From the NCBI GenBank assembly GCA_025618425.1, contig CM046844.1, positions 867,253 to 931,252 on the forward strand: 64,000 nt of DNA. The letters are read 5' to 3'. Numbering within the stretch: position 1 is the stretch's first letter; each line of letters starts with the position of its first letter. Shown piece after piece: positions 62,225-64,000 of this stretch. The DNA comes from Heliocidaris tuberculata (lineage: Eukaryota > Echinodermata > Echinoidea > Camarodonta > Echinometridae). Both the position numbers and the translations under genes were made by a program. Under the pieces are notes generated by a model, which ran no database searches, was not told the DNA's origin, and saw only the letters and a program-made list of their open reading frames with translations.

Positions 62225-63769
62225 TACTTTCCCAGGGGGCAAGTTTACATTACAAAAAGTCAATGAAGATGTTAAAAAAGAGCTTTGCAAGACTACTACA
62301 AAATTTCAGTTAAACTTGATAGACCATTTCTTAAAATGAACATGTAACTTATTTTTCTTTTGGGCAATTTTATATTCTATTTTTTGTTTAAACTTTACAA
62401 TTGAAACAAAAGCTTCAAAATTAAGTTCTTTTCCCTGAATTCTTGCATTTTCTTTCTATGCTAATGCTATGGTAGTGACGATTCATTTTACTCCGACGTT
62501 TCAAACAATTCCTTAATGTATTCAAATTTTATACTTAGCTTTCAAACAAAGGTTGTTCTTGACAACCAGAAAGCTTGCCCGAGGCTTGCCGGACATAGCT
62601 ACAAGTAATGATGCAAACTGTATTCCAAGCACTGAGGCTCATTTATAGCAGGTTAATGGAATAGTTCGTCACTATGTGCTCAGAGAAGAAATGTACATCA
62701 TTTGTATACATTACAGAACCGATCTATTGAATTCATTGCTTTTGTTTATCAAAGCTGAAACATTTGTGGTTGCTATGTCGAACAAATCTCCGATATGTTT
62801 TTGATGATTGCAAGAGCAACATAGTCGGAAAAGCATGCAAACAATTCAAATACATAATGGAAATGGCGATTTAGACGGTAACCCTTTTCTACAGATATTT
62901 TTTAATGAATTCATTGTATACAAACGTTCTCATTAACGTTTTTCGATATGCCTAAGTCATTGGTGTATATACAACTCTAACATTTGTAAATTTGTAAACC
63001 GAGAAAATCTGCACAGACATTCACGTGGCCTTTCAGTCTGCTATTTCCCATTTTCAGATATTACCACTAATCAATGACAAACACACATCTAAAGCAATAA
63101 AACGAATAGAAGGTAGAAACAAAATTAAAAATTAAGTGGAAATATTAGGCATACTCACCGTTACTAGAAGTGGACGTTGGAAACATAAATGATAGTTTTC
63201 AATTCTAGATCGATAAATAAATATATATTTTTACCCAACCAACATTCTTCATGGGCCGCGGAACCGGGGGGGGGGGGTGCAGCCCTCCCCCCCCCCCCCC
63301 ACTTTTTTTAATAGAAAAGGGTCATAAGACCTCTCAAGAAAGGTTTGAAAATTGTCATTAATGAGTAAAATCAAATCACCCCCCCTCCCACTTTCAATAA
63401 CGCTCCGCGGCCCCTGTTCTTGACCAAGAAAGAAAACGATGATTTCTTTATGACGAGCGTTCTGAAACGTCGCTTACTATACAATACGCTCATTATCTTT
63501 ATAAAGAGAAAGGTCTTGTAGATACCTGCTAGAACAGCGGCTACAGCGGCTATCATAAAGGAGAGAACCAGGGCGGGACCGGCGATCCACTTCGCAACTT
63601 GGCCAGTGATAACGTAGATGCCTGCGCCTAACGTGTTCCCGATCCCAAGTAGAATCAGGTCGCCGACGGACAAGCATCTCCGCAGCCTCGAGGCCGCTGT
63701 CGCTGCCGGGTCCTTGTTGATTTGTTTCTTGCGCAGCAGAACCTGCGATATCTGTCGCAGTCTCGACAT
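41096..63769 (-). CDS. Cationic amino acid transporter, SLC7 CAT family (complete, 12 exons)
   Basis: Exons in transcription order: 63769-63526, 61301-61173, 60598-60443, 59811-59663, 47673-47481, 46888-46666, 45744-45605, 44814-44712, 43730-43537, 43065-42899, 41890-41782, 41355-41096. They join into one frame of 688 codons plus stop, a normal CAT length (about 620-690). Family motifs: [13 protein letters not shown] in TM1, [73 protein letters not shown] and [18 protein letters not shown]. CATs are multi-pass plasma-membrane carriers of arginine, lysine and ornithine with 14 membrane segments; that is family knowledge, and the substrate here is inferred. Which vertebrate paralogue (SLC7A1-A4) it matches cannot be decided by eye. 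Confidence 0.93.
41782..41890 (-). CDS. Transporter exon 11
   Basis: Encodes [19 protein letters not shown] and [11 protein letters not shown], the near-invariant CAT segment entering the last membrane helices. Acceptor atctcttcag, donor gtaagt, ending in phase 1. Confidence 0.92.
41891..42350 (-). repeat. Degenerate tandem copies of the exon 11 acceptor region
   Basis: On the minus strand, upstream of the real acceptor (ttcag|gtaccccttgtgcc), similar pyrimidine-rich/AG/gtaccc-like units recur at about 41938 (cgttttag|gtatacccctcc), 41995, 42140, 42175, 42225 and 42297. Units are 40-70 bp apart and diverged, and part of the array is interrupted by a SINE tail near 42033-42065. Confidence 0.55.
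42033..42065 (-). mobile_element. SINE 3'-tail fragment
   Basis: On the minus strand reads gcgctatacaagaacctact followed by ATT repeats, matching the 3' end of the SINE at 23319-23616. Confidence 0.6.
42410..42720. mobile_element. MITE with aggttcacacgg ends, about 311 bp
   Basis: Left end agggttcacacgggcccgaa and right end ctccctccgtgtgaacct are imperfect inverted repeats. The interior is rich in aactttaagttt-type short inverted motifs that extend a little beyond the left end, so the true boundary could be near 42343. Confidence 0.65.
42757..42783 (-). other. Possible 27-nt cryptic or alternative exon in the transporter gene
   Basis: On the minus strand gtag precedes and gtaacc follows a 27-nt segment encoding VPIVHHLVQ in phase 0. 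It resembles the start of exon 11 (VPLVPLLPA) and would insert nine residues if spliced in. Known CATs join directly from exon 10 to VPLVP, so the main transcript is assumed to skip it. Confidence 0.3.
42899..43065 (-). CDS. Transporter exon 10
   Basis: Acceptor attccag, donor gtaagc. Encodes [20 protein letters not shown], an NLT glycosylation-type site, and the helix [16 protein letters not shown], ending SFK in phase 0. Confidence 0.88.
43537..43730 (-). CDS. Transporter exon 9
   Basis: Acceptor ctatacag, donor gtaaga. Opens with RYEPD, the conserved end of a membrane helix, continues through a hydrophilic intracellular loop ([20 protein letters not shown]) and ends in the next helix [11 protein letters not shown]. 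Confidence 0.88.
44187..44628. mobile_element. Two hAT-like MITEs built of GATCTT/GATCTC hexamers
   Basis: One copy spans about 44187-44341 and another 44407-44628. Each starts cagtgttgggta and ends caacattg or caacactg, an 8-bp inverted terminus typical of hAT-type ends. The interiors are almost entirely hexamers of gatctt/gatctc. Clear 8-bp target duplications are not seen. Confidence 0.7.
44712..44814 (-). CDS. Transporter exon 8
   Basis: Acceptor taattcag, donor gtgaat. Encodes [20 protein letters not shown] and [10 protein letters not shown], a membrane helix pair of the CAT core. Ends in phase 2. Confidence 0.88.
45605..45744 (-). CDS. Transporter exon 7
   Basis: Acceptor tctgacag, donor gtattt. 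Encodes [19 protein letters not shown] and [19 protein letters not shown], one of the best conserved CAT segments. The first base completes Ser with the preceding exon, which confirms the GC-AG junction. Confidence 0.92.
45793..46098. repeat. TA and TG dinucleotide runs
   Basis: A TA run at 45796-45839, then TA-TG-TA compound repeat at about 45990-46098, both in the intron between transporter exons 6 and 7. Confidence 0.95.
46666..46888 (-). CDS. Transporter exon 6 with GC donor
   Basis: Acceptor ccaatcag. Encodes [40 protein letters not shown] and [18 protein letters not shown]. The donor reads acaag|gcaagt, the consensus form of a GC donor; no GT alternative keeps both the frame and the CAT sequence. 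Confidence 0.92.
47481..47673 (-). CDS. Transporter exon 5
   Basis: Acceptor ttaaaaaaaaaacag, donor gtatta. Encodes a Ser-rich extracellular loop ([19 protein letters not shown], with NSS as a glycosylation-type site) and [20 protein letters not shown] and [10 protein letters not shown]. The CT-rich repeat at 47117-47152 lies in the following intron. Confidence 0.9.
48163..48585. mobile_element. MITE with taaagcccacc ends, about 423 bp
   Basis: Left end taaagcccaccacacacact and right end gtgcggtgggcttta are imperfect inverted repeats, and tacgatcgg/cgatcgga continue the match. Its right end overlaps the TTTAAA at which the palindrome at 48582 begins. Confidence 0.7.
48582..49170. mobile_element. 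589-bp near-perfect palindrome (foldback element)
   Basis: Begins tttaaaggaaaccaaaaccc and ends with its exact complement. The outer roughly 240 bp of the two arms match essentially base for base, and the central part is imperfect. TTAA lies at both outer edges, consistent with a TTAA-targeting DNA element. No coding capacity. Confidence 0.93.
49375..53079 (-). mobile_element. Apparently intact CR1/L2-type LINE (Jockey superfamily)
   Basis: One open frame of 1048 codons (53079-49933). N-terminal endonuclease: [56 protein letters not shown] and [14 protein letters not shown]. Reverse transcriptase: [56 protein letters not shown] and [10 protein letters not shown], then a C-terminal [10 protein letters not shown]...LQKKTLRI segment. 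No stop or frameshift. The 3' UTR has a GA-rich run at 49838-49921 and ends with AATAAATTC followed by AAATC repeats at about 49380. No separate ORF1 is seen upstream. It lies in the same orientation as the transporter gene. Confidence 0.93.
53340..55070. repeat. Region with a 270-bp-spaced direct repeat
   Basis: A block of about 125 bp (ccttgcacaaagactttgat with upstream sequence) occurs at about 53865-53990 and again at 54139-54262. The surrounding sequence is AT-rich with no gene. A diverged piece of the macrosatellite unit appears near 55070. Confidence 0.65.
55590..58388. repeat. Macrosatellite with 832-bp units
   Basis: The block gattcctcaggttgaaagag recurs at 55660, 56341, 56890, 57178, 57721 and 58010, giving alternating spacings of about 545 and 288 bp, that is a higher-order unit of about 832 bp. 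Two full units (56.28-57.94 kb) are nearly identical, and the first part is more diverged. Each unit contains poly-A and poly-T runs, one 33 bp or longer at 55827. Repeated open frames beginning [12 protein letters not shown] are part of the unit, not genes. Confidence 0.9.
58425..58605. repeat. Tandem pair containing gtgatcactgacgt
   Basis: gtgatcactgacgtcactcc at 58425 and gtgatcactgacgtgactcc at 58541 head two similar segments of about 115 bp, each followed by gaatgaaaa/gagtgaaaa and tctactctt-like sequence. Confidence 0.7.
58655..59335 (+). mobile_element. CR1 LINE 3' fragment, frameshifted
   Basis: The plus strand encodes [90 protein letters not shown] and [10 protein letters not shown], the C-terminal part of CR1-type reverse transcriptases. 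Frame changes near 58845 and 59215 show that it is dead. Confidence 0.88.
59663..59811 (-). CDS. Transporter exon 4
   Basis: Acceptor attcgtcag, donor gtaggc. Encodes [36 protein letters not shown] and [11 protein letters not shown], matching CAT 'GVKES..VNN.FT..N'. Ends in phase 0. Confidence 0.9.
60020..60063. repeat. GA dinucleotide microsatellite
   Basis: A run of ga repeats in the intron between transporter exons 3 and 4. The surrounding intron shows no other feature. Confidence 0.95.
60443..60598 (-). CDS. Transporter exon 3
   Basis: Acceptor cttccatcag, donor gtattc. Encodes [39 protein letters not shown]; 'GxxSVAR' is a CAT signature after the third membrane helix. Confidence 0.9.
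61173..61301 (-). CDS. Transporter exon 2
   Basis: Acceptor catgttag, donor gtaagt. Encodes [20 protein letters not shown] and [19 protein letters not shown], the highly conserved CAT segment around the second and third membrane helices. Confidence 0.93.
   Translation of the reverse strand, partial: GCVLVSLGPGCPRQALLTYTPTSQWVSSSAFSSAGMSSSKIF
62130..62224. repeat. CA/CG-interrupted dinucleotide repeat
   Basis: Runs of cacacacg and pure ca in transporter intron 1. No coding signal. Confidence 0.95.
63240..63300. repeat. G-run and C-run pair in transporter intron 1
   Basis: A run of about ten G near 63266-63277 is followed a few bases later by a run of C near 63285-63300; these could pair as a hairpin. 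Low-complexity sequence. Confidence 0.8.
63526..63769 (-). CDS. Transporter exon 1 with start codon
   Basis: ATG at 63769 in context gcaaccATGTC, with A at -3. Encodes the cytosolic N-terminus [16 protein letters not shown] and the first helices [20 protein letters not shown] and [18 protein letters not shown]. Donor gtatct, phase 1. The Met is chosen because the CAT N-terminus normally starts about 30-40 residues before the GNTLGAG motif. Confidence 0.9.
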
Positions 63770-64000
63770 GGTTGCTTTCTTTACACTTCGCTTCTTTATT
63801 AAATTCTGTGCAAGTTTTTCACAACTAACTGTAACAATTTGAATAATTAAATGACAGGGCCTAAGACTGTTTAACCTTCTAGCTCACTGACGCCACGAAA
63901 AAGGCGGGTTTTTGTTTGCACAAATTTTTGTTTAATTGCCTGCTCGATCGAGCTAAGAGGTTGGCGCAGAAGGTATTCACAAATTAAAAATAACTTGTCT
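63770..64000 (-). promoter_or_regulatory. 5' UTR and possible proximal promoter of the transporter
   Basis: The minus strand upstream of the ATG has no further open frame joined to it and contains no obvious TATA box. The stretch near 63900-63980 is less AT-rich than its surroundings and includes ctcgatcgag and gcgcc. The transcription start cannot be placed. Confidence 0.3.

Overview
This is an animal nuclear genome window, most likely from a sea urchin or a close echinoderm. Signs are AT-rich DNA, genes split into many short exons with GT-AG introns, a very high density of MITEs, foldback elements and microsatellites, a tRNA-derived SINE ending in TTA repeats, CR1/L2-type and L1/Tx1-type LINEs, a Tc1 element, and a single-exon Toll-like leucine-rich-repeat gene. 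The species is inference; amphioxus or another marine deuterostome is not excluded.

Three host protein-coding genes can be supported. (1) Positions 171-20685, plus strand: the 3' part of a large gene whose 5' end lies outside the window. I trace 18 exons (two are microexons of lower confidence) that give one continuous frame of 1566 codons plus stop. About 900 residues are repeated charged coiled-coil modules, followed by an acidic linker and a KY/hillarin-type transglutaminase-like domain. That domain keeps the His and Asp positions but appears to lack the catalytic Cys. (2) Positions 34501-37335, minus strand: an intronless 944-residue extracellular LRR protein (signal peptide, LRRNT, two LRR blocks, LRRCT) with no TIR domain and a short hydrophobic C-terminus that resembles a GPI signal. 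(3) Positions 41096-63769, minus strand: a complete 12-exon cationic amino acid transporter of the SLC7 CAT family, 688 residues. It has one GC-AG intron and one roughly 12-kb intron filled with repeats.

Layout. 1-20.7 kb is the coiled-coil/transglutaminase-like gene; its introns hold an 18-copy minisatellite whose unit contains the exon's own 5' splice site, GAT and TAG microsatellites, a 55-bp tandem repeat, a Tc1 element with long inverted repeats, and two large foldback elements. 20.7-34.2 kb is intergenic and repeat-rich: a pogo/Tigger-like MITE, a LINE 3' fragment, a SINE, a TTAA-flanked element with another element nested in it, a truncated L1/Tx1-like LINE, about 1.9 kb of TAG-type trinucleotide repeat, and a tandem array of about 177 bp period. 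34.2-37.6 kb is the LRR gene. 37.6-41 kb has no gene I can see. 41-64 kb is the transporter gene. Its introns contain a degenerate array of acceptor-like sequences, hAT-like MITEs, a 589-bp near-perfect palindrome, an apparently intact CR1/L2-type LINE and a macrosatellite of 832-bp units.

I see no functional link between the three genes; the window reads as ordinary gene neighbours in a repeat-rich genome. The most unusual signals are the two tandem arrays built from splice-site sequence (a donor array in gene 1 and acceptor-like copies in gene 3), the apparent pseudo-transglutaminase fused to exon-duplicated coiled-coil modules, and the large palindromes.
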